From Erythrophleum ivorense (Eukaryota > Streptophyta > Magnoliopsida > Fabales > Fabaceae), in NCBI GenBank assembly GCA_026724425.1, contig JAIUCV010000084.1, positions 558,001-622,000 on the forward strand: DNA of 64,000 bases, written 5' to 3'. Shown piece by piece: positions 1 through 11,049 of this stretch. Every line of letters starts with the position of its first letter. Within the stretch, counting starts at the first letter, position 1. The notes below the pieces were generated by a model. It was not told the DNA's origin, did not search any database, and saw nothing but the letters and a program-made list of their open reading frames with translations. The translations under genes were made by a program, and so were the position numbers.

Positions 1-1780
1 GTTCCACTGGACTGATGACCAAATCTGCTGGCATAGACTGCCCCGCAATCTGCACATCAACTGCTCTAGCTCTGCCCGAAGTAGCCAAATAACCACCTCC
101 GGCCACCTTGACAAAGCCTGAAGCCTCGCCCTCGCTACTCCGAATACCACTACTCTCAGCTCTCTCCGGAGTAATGAAGCAATTAGATGCTCCCGAGTCA
201 AACAACACGTGAGACTCAAATCCACCAACTAACAAGGTCCCTACACAATTCCACAAGTGTTGAGAACCTCTAACTCTATCACAGTAAAATAACAGAAACA
301 GACACACCAACAATTCTACCTTAAAGAATTTAAAAGTCTGAGTCAAGATTTTACCTGTGATCTGGCCTGACTGACTGGTCTGGCCCACCTCTGCCGAAGT
401 GTAAACTCTCGGCGCCCCGCCTGACTGCAACGCTGCAATCTGAGCTACTGGCTGGATAGCCAATGGCTGCATCGCTGCCAACGCCTTCTGCTGCAACTTG
501 GGACACATGGTCTTGACATGCCCCGCCTCTCTGCAGTAGTAACACACAATGGGCTCCCTGGGCCCCGCCCTCTTGGGACAAGAAGCAACTCGGTGATCCA
601 AGCTCCCACAACCAAAACAACCGCCGGTACTCTGGCCACTCGCAGACATCTCATCTGCTCTCCTCTTCTGGCCCTGCGCAGGCCTGCCGCCCCTGCTAAA
701 ACCAGAACTGTAACCTCCACGCTGCTGCTGCCGCTGCTGGCCCCTAGGCTGGGTAGCAGGAACAACTGCCGCTGGAACAACTGCCGTACTTGCCGGCTCA
801 CGCAGATCCTCCTCGATGGAAGCTGCCAACTCCACTAGCTCAACTCTGGAGTGGTACATCCCACCCCTGCACTGAGTCCTGGTGCTCCTCCGAAGTCCCT
901 GAAGAAACCTCGACATCAGCTCTCTCTCACCCACCAGCTCACTCCTGGTGTGGACCACCAACCTGCAGAACTCTGCATCGTACTCCCGTACTGACCTCTC
1001 GCCCTGAGTCAGCCCCATAAACCTCACTCGCAACCTGTCACGAGCCTCCTGCGGGAAGAACTTGTAGTTGAACTCCTCGACGAAGTCAACCCAAGTCCAA
1101 GCCGCCCTCCTGGTCCTAACAGACCTCCACCACAAATGTGCATCACCTCCAAGATAATGCACCGCAAGCTCAACCTGGAACTGCTCTGGACAACGGACCG
1201 AACCGAAGTTCCGCTCTAACCTTTGACGCCACTCGTCAGCCTGCTCCGGAGTGACACCGCCCTCAAACGTCGGCGTGCCAATCCTCTGCATCTCCCTCAT
1301 CATCTCGCGATAGGGAAAATGATCATCTGCAGCACCATGCTGCCCAACAAAACCTGCAGCCCCCGGCTGCTGAACAAAACCGGCACCCGCCTGTGCCCCG
1401 GCACCTGCCTGTGCCCCGGCCGCTGGAGGTGCAACCGGAGCCTGCTGTGGAACTGCCTCTGGAAGACGTGCCAAAAGCTGCGTCAGTAGCCCCACAATCA
1501 AATCACCCTGAGCAAGAGCCGCGCCCCCACCGGGAACTGCTCCTGCCCCCGCGCCACCACCGACGCCCAAACTAGCCCCACCGGCTAACGAAACAGACTG
1601 TGTCACCGACGCAGTCTCCACACTCGGTACTGCACTCTCCGCTGAAGCCTCAGCCTCTGGCAAACCACGACCAGCACCCCGACCTCCACGACCCGCTGCT
1701 CGCCCACCGCGACCGGCTCCTCTGCCCCCACGGGCTGCACCGCGACCACGACCACGGCCACGACCACGACCTGCGTCCAT
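1..1780 (-). CDS. Ty3-type LTR retrotransposon gag-protease polyprotein, 5' part (runs off the left edge)
   Basis: Reads right to left from ATG at 1780-1778 and stays open to the window edge. The N terminus is a GR-rich tract (MDAGRGRGRGRG) and an Ala/Gly/Pro-rich stretch. Then comes a retrotransposon-gag core (FQVELAVHYLGGDAHLWW, then ERSVREYDAEF), a basic Q/R/G-rich linker, and two Cys-rich knuckles, one being the canonical CX2CX4HX4C (CYYCREAGHVKTMC, about 500-540). After a putative intron (241-354) the aspartic protease begins (VLFDSGASNCF, active-site DSGA). This order is that of Ty3/gypsy elements, and the GC-rich gag resembles plant chromovirus (Tekay/Del-like) gags. Reverse transcriptase and integrase would lie left of the window. 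I traced the frame from 1780 through the gag and protease start and found no disabling mutation, so the element looks young. Lineage assignment is inference. Confidence 0.88.
   Translation of the reverse strand, partial: MDAGRGRGRGRGRGAARGGRGAGRGGRAAGRGGRGAGRGLPEAEASAESAVPSVETASVTQSVSLAGGASLGVGGGAGAGAVPGGGAALAQGDLIVGLLTQLLARLPEAVPQQAPVAPPAAGAQAGAGAQAGAGFVQQPGAAGFVGQHGAADDHFPYREMMREMQRIGTPTFEGGVTPEQADEWRQRLERNFGSVRCPEQFQVELAVHYLGGDAHLWWRSVRTRRAAWTWVDFVEEFNYKFFPQEARDRLRVRFMGLTQGERSVREYDAEFCRLVVHTRSELVGERELMSRFLQGLRRSTRTQCRGGMYHSRVELVELAASIEEDLREPASTAVVPAAVVPATQPRGQQRQQQRGGYSSGFSRGGRPAQGQKRRADEMSASGQSTGGCFGCGSLDHRVASCPKRAGPREPIVCYYCREAGHVKTMCPKLQQKALAAMQPLAIQPVAQIAALQSGGAPRVYTSAEVGQTSQSGQITGKILTQTFKFFKVELLVCLFLLFYCDRVRGSQHLWNCVGTLLVGGFESHVLFDSGASNCFITPERAESSGIRSSEGEASGFVKVAGGGYLATSGRARAVDVQIAGQSMPADLVISPVE
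241..354 (-). other. Putative in-frame intron between gag and protease of the Ty3 element
   Basis: The coding strand has a GTAAAA donor at 354 and a TGTGTAG acceptor ending at 241. Removing the 114 bases joins GQITG directly to TLLVGG and then the protease, matching the usual compact gag-pro spacing. The segment is a multiple of three (38 codons) and has no stop, so spliced and unspliced RNA both encode an open protein. That is the behaviour of an exitron. No transcript is available, so splicing is inferred. Confidence 0.55.
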
Positions 1781-1981
1781 CTCTCTGCACTACCACCAAG
1801 TACAGAAAATGAGCAAAGTCAACACACAAAAACAAAACACCACAAACACCAAATTCCACTCACTTACCGCGGAAAGCCGAGACCGAGAGGATGATACTAG
1901 ACTACTAACTGACTAATCACACAAAATCAATTTTAACACATAGTCCAGCTCACCCAAACTAACAGTCCTAAAACCGTATTC

Positions 1982-1993
1982 GCTCTGATACCA
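1982..1993 (-). promoter_or_regulatory. Primer-binding site (initiator Met-tRNA type)
   Basis: On the minus strand the 12 bases TGGTATCAGAGC lie 3 bases inside the LTR end. This is the standard plant retrotransposon primer-binding site complementary to the 3' end of tRNA-iMet. It fixes the element orientation (transcribed right to left) and the inner LTR border. About 200 bases of leader separate it from the gag ATG. Confidence 0.92.
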
Positions 1994-1996
1994 AAA

Positions 1997-3275
1997 TGAA
2001 ACAACCAAGCTTTTTTTTTTTTATAAATGATTATAATAATTATCAATGCGGAAATTCTCAGAAAGAAATCAATAATATTAAATCATAAAAGCCGTTCAAC
2101 AAATAACCAATAAAACCAATAAAACGAATAAGCAACCTAAACACCAGGTTTGCTACATTATTAAAAATAAACTAACATCCTAGAAAAGGTTCATTTCTAA
2201 TCATCCATAAAATAATTCTTAAAACCAACATCCTAAATTCCTCTTCAGCCTCTTCTCTCAGTCTCTTTCCGCGGAAGAACATTACTGTTACCTGCAACAC
2301 ATTGGAATAGAGTTGCGTAAGTATTATCATAAATACTTAGTGAGTGGATCATCCTGCCTACAGGCCAATTACGCCAAACACGCCAAACACCAGACAAAAT
2401 ATCACAACAATCAATAACAACAACAATGCTCAACAATACTCAATAATATAAACATTCCCTGTCAGGAAACACCCACGTTTCCTGACACCCAGGTCGGTGT
2501 CGACCGACACCTGAATGGTGTCGATCGACGCCAGCCTCCCGAGTGTCGATCGACACTCACAGAGTGTCGCTCGACACCGGCTCGACGCCCAGAAACCAAA
2601 CGCGATGAAACAGTGCGAAAAACAGTAAAAACAACAACAATCAATGGGATTCAACCCCCATATACGCATCAAACCACATAAAACCGAAGAACAACTCAAG
2701 AACAACAACATAAACTCAAATCAAACAATCTCTAGTGACTAACGGACCTACAGTCACGCACTCACCTTGAAAACGGATTGAAAGGAAGGAGAAGAAGATA
2801 AACAACAACAGATTTCGCTCAGAAACTCCACAAAACTCCTCCAAACTCTCCAAATCACCTTAGAATCACCTCCTTAGCTCTGAAACTCGAAACTTGTGCT
2901 TTTCTCGCGGCCACAAGGCTTAAAAACGCGAGTCTAGGGCTTTTCTCGCCCAAACCAGCCAAAACCAGCCGACTTGAATCAAACCGGTCGATTTCACCAT
3001 AACCGGTGTCGATCGACACCCTCCCTTGGTGTCGGTCGACACCAATCGACCAAACCAACTCCGATTGCAAATCGATCGACTTAAACCGGAAATCAAACCC
3101 GATAACCGGTTTCTTCGCGATGCTCGAACCTTAGACCGACTGCACAACAATCAAACAAGAACATGTACAGCCAACCCTCAATTCACACCTCTAAGAGCAT
3201 GTGCCAACTACTCCCGAACCCCTAGCATCGTCCAACACCACTTCCAAAACAACTTCCAGGTTCACGGATGTTACA
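1997..3275 (-). mobile_element. 5' LTR of the Ty3-type retrotransposon
   Basis: On the element strand the LTR begins TGTAACATCC at 3275 and ends GTTGTTTCA at 1997, giving TG...CA termini and about 1,279 bp. The inner end abuts the primer-binding site. The flanking 5-bp target duplication candidate is attca (3276-3280); its partner lies beyond the left edge. The LTR holds six copies of a 14-16 bp palindrome of the form GTGTCGATCGACAC at about 2496, 2517, 2553, 2573, 3004 and 3028. Short open frames here are chance. Confidence 0.85.
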
Positions 3276-4679
3276 ATTCATGTCTATAATCACATCTTTA
3301 ATTATTTACTCACATATCATTTTCACTTCAGGGATTTGATCATAACTAATTAGACAAGATTTATGATTTTCATCAATAATTCATTATTTTCTCAAAATAA
3401 TTTCTTAAATTTTCTTTAATAATCTTTTGTCTACTGGACAATATTATTTATCTAAGATTAGAATATGTATTTTATACATCATTGATACACATTATCTTCT
3501 GGATAATTAAAAATTATTTACACACTCCAGGTCATGTAATCTTAGATGCAAATATAAGATATTCAAACTGATGATGGATAAATAAATAAATAAATAAATA
3601 TTATCAAACTACATATATATATAAAAAAGCATAATTAAAACAATTAATATTAATAACAATTACCTTTTTATTATCACTTCAGGTGACAATTTGAGTTTGT
3701 TATATTTTGTATATAAGACAATAATATTTAAAATTACTTTTCAAATATTATAATATTTTTTGTGTCTACAAGACAAAAAAAAAATATATACTTCTCAAAT
3801 ATATTAATGTTATTGTGTCTGCAAGCATCTTTGCATTAGTGGTATTATCTTCACATATAGACTTCAAGTCATAAGCTCTTAGATGCTATCATCTATAATT
3901 TAAATCATGTCACATTCTGGTGATCATGTATTTTCTTTAGATCAATATATTAATCTTAATATCATCAAAGATGTGATGATAGATAAAATATCTAATTTAC
4001 AAAAAATAATAATATCAGAAGATAACTCAATCAACCATATCATTTACTAGTAATATCATCTCATTAATCAATTAATTCATCAATCAATATAATAGCAAAA
4101 TACAATAACCATGCTCAATTAAAGCCAATTTGAAATTGCAGTATTTATCATTGAAAATAAACAGCATTTATCAATTTTCTGTTTTTTATTTTCGAGATAT
4201 GCAATAATATAATATTAAATGATTGGCAAATATGATATGCAAGGTGCAAATATCAATCAACAATATTCAACAAAGCTGTTCAAAATTCGTTTTTAAAAAA
4301 AAAAAAAATAACCAAGTAGAATGCACATCAAACGATTTTAAAATCAGCTGGTAACAACCATTAACTTTGAAATATTAAAGACAAATATTTCATAGTGATT
4401 CTAGCTTACACATTAATTATAATCAAATTGTGATCAAATGGTCAAATTAAGAATTTAATATGGTCAAAATAATGAAAGAATATTTCAAATTAATGGTCAA
4501 ATTAATTCAAACGATTAAACTTCTTCTAGATAATTTTCAAATAATTTTTCAATTTAGCAATCAATTTAATATATTACGAAATTCAATTAAAATAACAAAT
4601 ATAATATGAGAGGCAATAAAATAACTCAAAATAAAAATAAATAAATAAGAACAATATATATATTGTCTTAATAAACAAT

Positions 4680-5340
4680 ATAAATTCTTCAGGGATATAA
4701 ATAAAATATAAATCCTTCAGGGATATATATAAATTATGTAATGTTAATCCTTCTGGGATATAAATAAAATATAAATCCTTCAGGGATATATATAAATTAT
4801 GTAATGTTAATCCTTCTGGGATATAAATCCTTCCAGGATATCAATAAAATATATATATTTTTCGGGAATATATAAATAAATTATAAATCCATCATGATTT
4901 AAACAAACAGCAAACAAAAATAAATAAATTCAGTCAAACCAAAATAATTACTCAAAATTAGAGTCAAAATTTATAATATTAATTCAGTCAATAGTAATTT
5001 AAGACGAAAATTTAAAGCATGATCTTAATTATTAAAATATACAGAAATAAAATCAACTAAAATCATATATAAACAATATTCAATTCAAATTAATATATTA
5101 TGAACCATGAGTCAAATTAACATAGAAATATATAAAACCTGCTGGGATAGTGAATATATAAATCCTGCTGGGATATTAATTTGAAATATATAAAACCTTC
5201 TAGGATATTCATAAAATATAAATCATTTAGGGATATTCATAAAATATAAATCCTTCAGGGATATTCATGAAATATAAATCCTTCAGAGATATTAATAAAA
5301 TATAAATTCTTCTGGGATATTCATAAAAAAAAAAATCTTT

Positions 5341-5391
<51 letters not shown>

Positions 5392-5640
5392 TGTAATGTT
5401 AATCCTTGTGTGATATAATTTAATTAGACAATAAAATAAATAAATGCATAAACAATATAATATCCTTCTGGGATATATATAAATAAATAAAATATAAATC
5501 CTTCAGAGATATATAAATAGAAATGAATAAATTATAAATCTTTCAGGAAAATATAAATAAAAATAAATAAAATATAAATTCTTCAGGGATATATATAAAT
5601 AGAAATGAATAAATTATAAATCCTTCTGGAAAATATAATT
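4680..5640. repeat. Degenerate short tandem/dispersed array, core ccttcagggatat
   Basis: About 18 copies of a core reading ccttcagggatat or ccttctgggatat are spaced 25-40 bases apart with AT-rich spacers such as ataaataaaatataaat (examples at 4713, 4747, 4777, 4810, 5166, 5250, 5463, 5579). Related cores (cacttcagggattt, cttctggataatt, cacttcaggtgac) appear at 3325-3690, so the array once extended further left. Confidence 0.75.
5346..5386. repeat. (TA)n microsatellite
   Basis: About 20 uninterrupted TA dinucleotides lie inside the degenerate ccttcagggatat array. Confidence 0.97.
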
Positions 5641-5999
5641 GAAAAAAATAAAAAAATATATATATATATACATATGAACCATATTGCTTGATGAATCCAA
5701 AGTATTATCAATAAGTAATATTGATTAAATATTGATAAAATGGATTTATATGAAAAACACATATCAACAAAGTAATATGAATTACTCATTGAATCTTGTG
5801 AATTCAAACTAAAAGAACTATTATAACTTTTGATTACCTAGAGGTAAAGACTCGTGCTGATAACGTGTTATAGAAAAGAGAGAATAAGAGATGAGAGGAT
5901 ACAACATAGGGTTTCAAGATAGAAAACACAAATAGAGAAGTGGATCTAATGGGCATCCACATATTTATCCGTAACAAAATGATTATTAATTTATAGTTT

Positions 6000-6290
6000 G
6001 GGTTTTGTTCTCTGCTGCTTGATTTCTATCTCCTCCATGTCTCTCTCTGTCAATGCCTTGCTCGAGCATCGAATAAGTCACGCGTTGCACGAGTACCTTC
6101 AGACCAGTCAAGCTACCAGAGCTTAGGCAAATATTTTTGCGTTTAGAATCATTTTAAAAGTGAGAGAGATTTTGTAACGATGTTACGACGTAGTTGTGCT
6201 TAAGAAATAGCAAATCAAGTGGTCTCTCTCTACTCACTGCAATCTTCCGCCACTCCTCCGCTCAGCTTCTGAGACCAGCTGGCTCTCAAA
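6000..6290 (+). repeat. Duplicated 5' region of HISN5B (upstream copy)
   Basis: Matches 6345-6675 at high identity, including tgccttgctcgagcatcga, agtcacgcgttgcac, gtaacgatgttacga and cagcttctgagaccagct. The unit covers the promoter/leader and the start of the first exon. In this copy the start codon is missing, because about 25 bases around ATGGAGCTC are absent, yet the downstream transit-peptide frame (AQLLRPA) is undisturbed. In the second copy the ATG is present but the frame is broken. Confidence 0.85.
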
Positions 6291-6594
6291 ATATTTATAT
6301 AAAAAAAAGGTATTTTAGAATACCTCGTATGATTATTATCGATTTAAGATTTTTGGTTTCTTCTCTGTTTGTCTCTCTCATTCTCTCTCTCTGTATGCCT
6401 TGCTCGAGCATCGAACAAGTCACGCGTTGCACTTAAAGTGCCTTCGCAGACCAGTAAAGCTACAAGAGCTAAGGCAAACATTTTTCGTTTTAAGATTTCT
6501 TTAACAGAGAGAGAGTTGACTATTGTAACGATGTTACGATACGACGTCGTTATGGTTAAGAAATAGCATATCAAGTCTCTCTCTCTACTCAATG

Positions 6595-8566
6595 CAATGG
6601 AGCTCTCTATTGCGCCGGCCATCTTCCGCCGCTCCTCCTCCTCCATCAGCTTCTGAGACCAGCTGCTCTCGGCTCAATTCGTCAGCGAACATCAGTCGCC
6701 TCTTCTCTTACTCCTTCCCATCGATTCCTACGGATGGCGTCTCAATCTCAGCATCACAAATCTGTCTCCTGCGCTTCTGTTCCCGGAGATAACGGTTTCC
6801 CGGCGATTACCTCTCCTCCGATCGACTCAGGTTACTTCTTTGAATATACAGCTGAGACGAATCTCTAATTTCGCACTATCTATTTCCTGATTGCTTAGGT
6901 TTCATTTTTCGTTGGCTCGGGTTGATTCGATCAGCTCGAATAGGTGAAGTGAAGAGAGAAACAAAGGAAACGAATGTTTCAGTAAAGATTAATTTGGATG
7001 GTAATGGAGTCGCAGATAGCTCCACTGGGATTCCTTTCCTTGACCATATGCTAGATGTAACCATTTGCTTCTCTTATCAAATTTCAATCTTTGGAACAGT
7101 TTTGAGCCGTTTATGACATTTTGCAAAAGCTTAATACAACAAATGGATCTGTTCAAGTGTTTTTTTTTATTCTCTGCTTCTCTCGTTAGCAACTTGCTTC
7201 ACATGGATTGTTCGATGTACACGTAAGAGCTACTGGTGACACTCACATCGATGATCACCATACAAATGAAGACGTCGCTCTCGCCATTGGAACCGTAAGT
7301 GAAACTTGTAAGTTGTTTCAAGTACTAACATTTCTTTGGAGAGTTGTGATGCAAATTGCTATTGTGTTTAGGTATCATCAGGCTTTGTTAAACGCACTTG
7401 GAGAGCGTAAAGGGATTAATCGTTTCGGAGATTTCACAGCTCCTCTTGATGAAGCACTTATACATGTTTCCTTGGTATATAATACAATCTCTGAACTTGC
7501 TGCTGCATCTATCATCTATCTAGTTTGTTTTCTTTAAGTAATTCGAAGTTCTTGGAATTAAATTTTCGTTGATGATGGATGAAAATGTGGCAGGATCTAT
7601 CTGGTAGACCATATCTTGGTTACAACTTAGAGATTCCAACACAGAGAGTAGGAACATACGACACTCAGGTCCATCTACTTTCAGGTTTTTTTCCTTCTTC
7701 TTTGGTTTGTTAAATCACTAAACGATTTCTTCTACCATTTTAGTTGGTGGAACACTTCTTCCAGTCATTGGTGAATACTTCTGGTATGACTCTTCACGTC
7801 CGACAGGTAATATTACGATTCCGAAAGCAAGCAAACGAAAAAAATACTTATGTTTCAGAAGTTTCTTCTATAATCTGCTGACAAACTTTGTTCTTGACAA
7901 GAATTTTCTTCAATTTGATGTGTAGCTTGCTGGTAAAAACTCTCATCACATTATCGAAGCGACCTTTAAGGCCTTTGCAAGGGCTCTCAGGCAAGCAACG
8001 GAGTCTGATCTACGTCAGAATGTGGGGTCTGTTGTGCTGGTGTCGATCGACACCAGTTACAGAGAATGATAGTAAGTTCTGTGAATTGTAAATGAAGTCC
8101 CAGAAGAATGTATAAACATATGTCTATACGTTATTCGCATCAATGCATAAGGAACTAGTCCTCATCGATGTCGTCGTCAGCCTCTGGTGCAGCATCAGTG
8201 TCGGGACCAAAATGGAGACTCCACACATGGTACCCAATCCAAAGTATAGACATAAGTCTCCACACATGTTTTTCATCATAAGTCTCCAAAATGCTCCATT
8301 ATCTCCAATTCAGCTCCAAATATGTCTAGGACCTGTAAATACTAGAAAAGACTCCAAAAACACTAAAAAGACTCTATAAATAAGAGTTATATCATGGCAA
8401 AAACCCATAAAAACCATGATATATCAATCTTTTGTCATTCAAATTTGGAATTAAGCGAATTTAGCCAAATAGGGCTGGGAAGAGATGTTTATAATGAGAA
8501 AACAAATCTAACGTTTTAGGTTTACTGAATATTTGCAGTTCGAAAGGAGTCTTGTCACGATCGTAA
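6595..8566 (+). pseudogene. HISN5B: Imidazoleglycerol-phosphate dehydratase (HISN5), left copy, disrupted
   Basis: Plastid enzyme of histidine biosynthesis (sixth step, dehydrating imidazole glycerol phosphate to imidazole acetol phosphate). Recognisable exons: 6734-6830 (in-frame ATG MASQSQ), 6935-7056 (RIGEVKRETKETNVSV), 7190-7294 (HVRATGDTHIDDHHTNED, Mn-binding His motif), 7382-7474, 7594-7668, 7744-7806, 7926-8069 (GKNSHHIIEATFKAFARALR, second His motif), with last exon remnant 8539-8566 (SKGVLSRS, stop). Defects: the likely original start at 6595 (MELSIAP) runs out of frame in a TCC run, losing the transit-peptide start. About 420 bases of foreign sequence split the gene after QATESD, so the ORF ends at 8069 with an alien tail (NVGSVVLVSIDTSYRE). 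Joined from 6734 it still encodes 232 residues; the family norm is about 270. Order (beside the FRIGIDA-like gene) matches At4g14910. It could still make a truncated protein. Confidence 0.85.
8012..8432 (-). mobile_element. Insertion with LTR-like end inside HISN5B
   Basis: Interrupts the HISN5B 3' coding part and last intron; homology to the second copy resumes at tgtcattcaaatttgg (8433). On the minus strand the insert begins TGATATATCA, as the Athila-like LTR at 48.8 kb begins TGATATATCC. Its other end carries ggtgtcgatcgacacc, the palindrome found in the LTR at 2-3.3 kb. I infer a truncated LTR-retrotransposon piece. Exact borders and target duplication are not resolved. Confidence 0.55.
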
Positions 8567-9600
8567 GATGCGATTGAAAGAAGAAAAAAGAAACAGATTC
8601 AGCCTGTTTGTTTGGAGTTTATGTGCAGACCGGATCAGTTGTCTTCATGTACAATATCAAACCTATCTTAAATTCAGAGGAGTTTGCAGGAGCCAGGAAC
8701 TGATATATAATTATTTTGCGAGGATTAGAGAAGCAAGCTTGTGAGATAGTTTTTAGTTCTTCTAGTGGTGGTTTGTATAATCTATCGACATGGGCATTTA
8801 TATATCGTGTTCTTAAATTGTTGCAGCTTCTAGTTTGAGTACTTTTGCGATTTCTTGCCCTTGTTTATTGGTTGTAAAACTTATGTATGTATGTTTATTG
8901 TTTGATGAAAAGTTACTTATTATGTTACCCTAAGAATCTCTGGCTCTAATCATTGTTTGGCTCTAGTCTTCTAGATGTTGTTCTGTTCACATGTGTAGTT
9001 AACTTATGCGTAATCTAAGATTCTGAGTTGAGCATTTCAATTCTAGTGTCATGATATGTTGTCTGAATGAAATAATGATATGCTGAAGATTTTTATTCTC
9101 AGTCTGAAGTGTTCTTGTTGTGAATCTAAGAACTAGTGTGTTTCCGATTCTGCTGTTGCTAAATCACAGGAGCTAAACTCATACAACTTATGATGACCAT
9201 GTACTAACTCACTCATATCGGCATATGGATCACTTACGTTATGTGTACTACACTAAGCTCTATATGTGTTGATGGGGTGAAATTTTACAAAGCTCTGTTT
9301 TTTCCCCTTTTTCTTTATTCTACTCGCAAAGTTGTGATTGATCTTTATAGACAGCCAATGATAGCCTCTTTTGGCCACATGCCATTGCCGATTAGCTATT
9401 AGATAGGGGAAGAGTATCTTGTGGGATTGGTTTGCTTATATAGGCCATAGGTGTTAATTAATTGGTTTTGCAATAATAGTAAAAAAAAAACTTCATAGAT
9501 TTATGGTTGAGTTGTAGTTATTTACTTTTTGAAAATAAGAAATTAAGAAGGGAAGGATGTGAATGATACTTAAATATTGTATTATATGCAATAAAACAAG
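8567..9600 (+). repeat. 3' flank of HISN5B left copy, duplicated at 16.93-18.4 kb
   Basis: No gene seen. Several blocks match the flank of the second HISN5 relic: gagaagcaagcttgtgagat (8728 and 17505), ttgcagcttctag (8822 and 17590), and cgcaaag(t/g)tgtgattg followed by the agccaatgatagcc block (9325 and 18135). This shows that the duplication extended about 1 kb past the gene. Confidence 0.8.
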
Positions 9601-9602
9601 GG

Positions 9603-9975
9603 TCAATTAGGCTGATGGCCATATTGATAGTTATATTTAAGCTTGTAGCCATGTAATAAATGGAATGAAGTATCTAACCATCTACAGCTTTTCTGGACAA
9701 TATTGTCCATCAATGAGCATGAAGAAAATTCACATGACAATATTGTTCCGCATAAACACACGAAATCAACAACATACATCACAAATACAGAAAATAACAA
9801 TCAATCAGAAACAATTCAGAAGCACAGCAAATTTCACAACTAGGAGAGAAACAAGTTTTATAAGGGTAATTTTGCCATTGTACATATTACACATACAATA
9901 TTCTAACCATTTTTCTATTATGGTTATTTTGTGAATTTTGTGTTTTTATATGGTCATCCATGCTAATTTCTCATA
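9603..9975. mobile_element. MITE-like element with imperfect inverted ends
   Basis: The left end (caattaggctgatggccatat) and the reverse complement of the right end (aaattagcatggatgaccata) pair imperfectly, and the interior is AT-rich and non-coding. Superfamily is not assignable and no clear target duplication was found. The two open frames here are chance. Confidence 0.4.
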
Positions 9976-10309
9976 AAACAACTTCAAACATTTCTCTTTT
10001 ACCTCGTTGTTAAAAAAAAAAAAAAAAAACATTGGGGTTAATTTGCTCACTAACAATATTAGACTTCATAATAAAGAATATAAAGAATATAGCCATGCTT
10101 TCAAAATAAAGCCAATTAGTGGAGCATCCACACGTTTGCCCGGTGGTACGTTATGTTTTTATAAAGAAAAAAAATAGTAGTAGTATAGGGATACATTTTT
10201 TTTTTATCTTTTCAGTTTAATTTAGTTTATATTATTTCTGTTGGATTCATTATATTTCTGTTATGAAGAAGTAGATCTGAGACTTTTAACCCATACCCAA
10301 AAACCCGAA

Positions 10310-10660
10310 CCGAATTGATCCACAATACCCATATCCGATTGATTTTGGGTATAAAACAAATCACCATATAGGTAAAATATTTGATATCCGTGGGTATCAG
10401 ATAATACCAGAACCGAATCAATACCCGATCTGGTACCCAAATTACTCGAATGGATATTGTGGATTATTTTTGATATTATAAAAAAAACATTTTTAGGTTT
10501 TTTGGATTTTTTATTTATTTTGGGTATAAAACAAATCACCCGATGGGTAAAATTTTTGATACCCGTGGATATTATATAATACCAGAACCGAATTGATACC
10601 CTATCGGATACCCAAATGAACGAATATGTATTGTGGATTATTTTTGATTTTATATATATA
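10310..10660. repeat. Two tandem ~190-bp copies
   Basis: The block with ttttgggtataaaacaaatc, gataataccagaaccgaat and attgtggattatttttgat occurs at about 10335-10475 and again at 10516-10655. The copies are diverged by point changes. A 172-residue open frame on the minus strand crosses both and looks like repeat-derived chance coding. Confidence 0.75.
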
Positions 10661-11049
10661 TTTGTTTTTTCTGACCAAAAAGATTTAGGTTTTTCAGTTT
10701 TTTTTTGGGCTTTCAGATATATTTCCATTTTTTTTACTTGATCAATTAATAGATTTACTTTTTGGTTTAATTGAACCATCGGTTTGTTTTAAGTTATTAT
10801 TCTTGTATCCAAACAGTTTTATCTGTTATTCTTGTATCCAAACAATTTTTCTCTTTTATCCTTGTATCCAAATATTATTAAAATGTACTTCTCAATTAAT
10901 AGCACTATATATAGAAGATAGATTGATAAAAAAGAGAAATCTTTATTAGCCCATTATCTCCTTCCACACATTTTAATTACAGGGAAATAGGGAAATAAAT
11001 AACCGTTCTCTATATTACATTTATCAATTTTATGTATTATTTGTTTGTA

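Larger units (their letters stand above)
3276..5990. other. AT-rich non-coding stretch, probably an old non-autonomous retroelement
   Basis: No coding signal was found. The region is very AT-rich, contains poly-A runs, an (AAAT)n run near 3585 and the degenerate 'ccttcagggatat' array listed separately. Near 5850 the phrase ctcgtgctgataacgtgtta, a sequence common beside plant Copia-type LTRs, is followed by a purine-rich stretch. I infer a decayed LTR-derived element but see no polyprotein remnant, so the family is open. Confidence 0.4.

Noticed and set aside
2245..3289. Multiple 60-90-codon frames
   Set aside because: Inside the LTR and its flank; no protein-like conservation.
10261..10779. 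172-codon minus-strand frame
   Set aside because: Runs through two tandem repeat copies and reflects the repeat.
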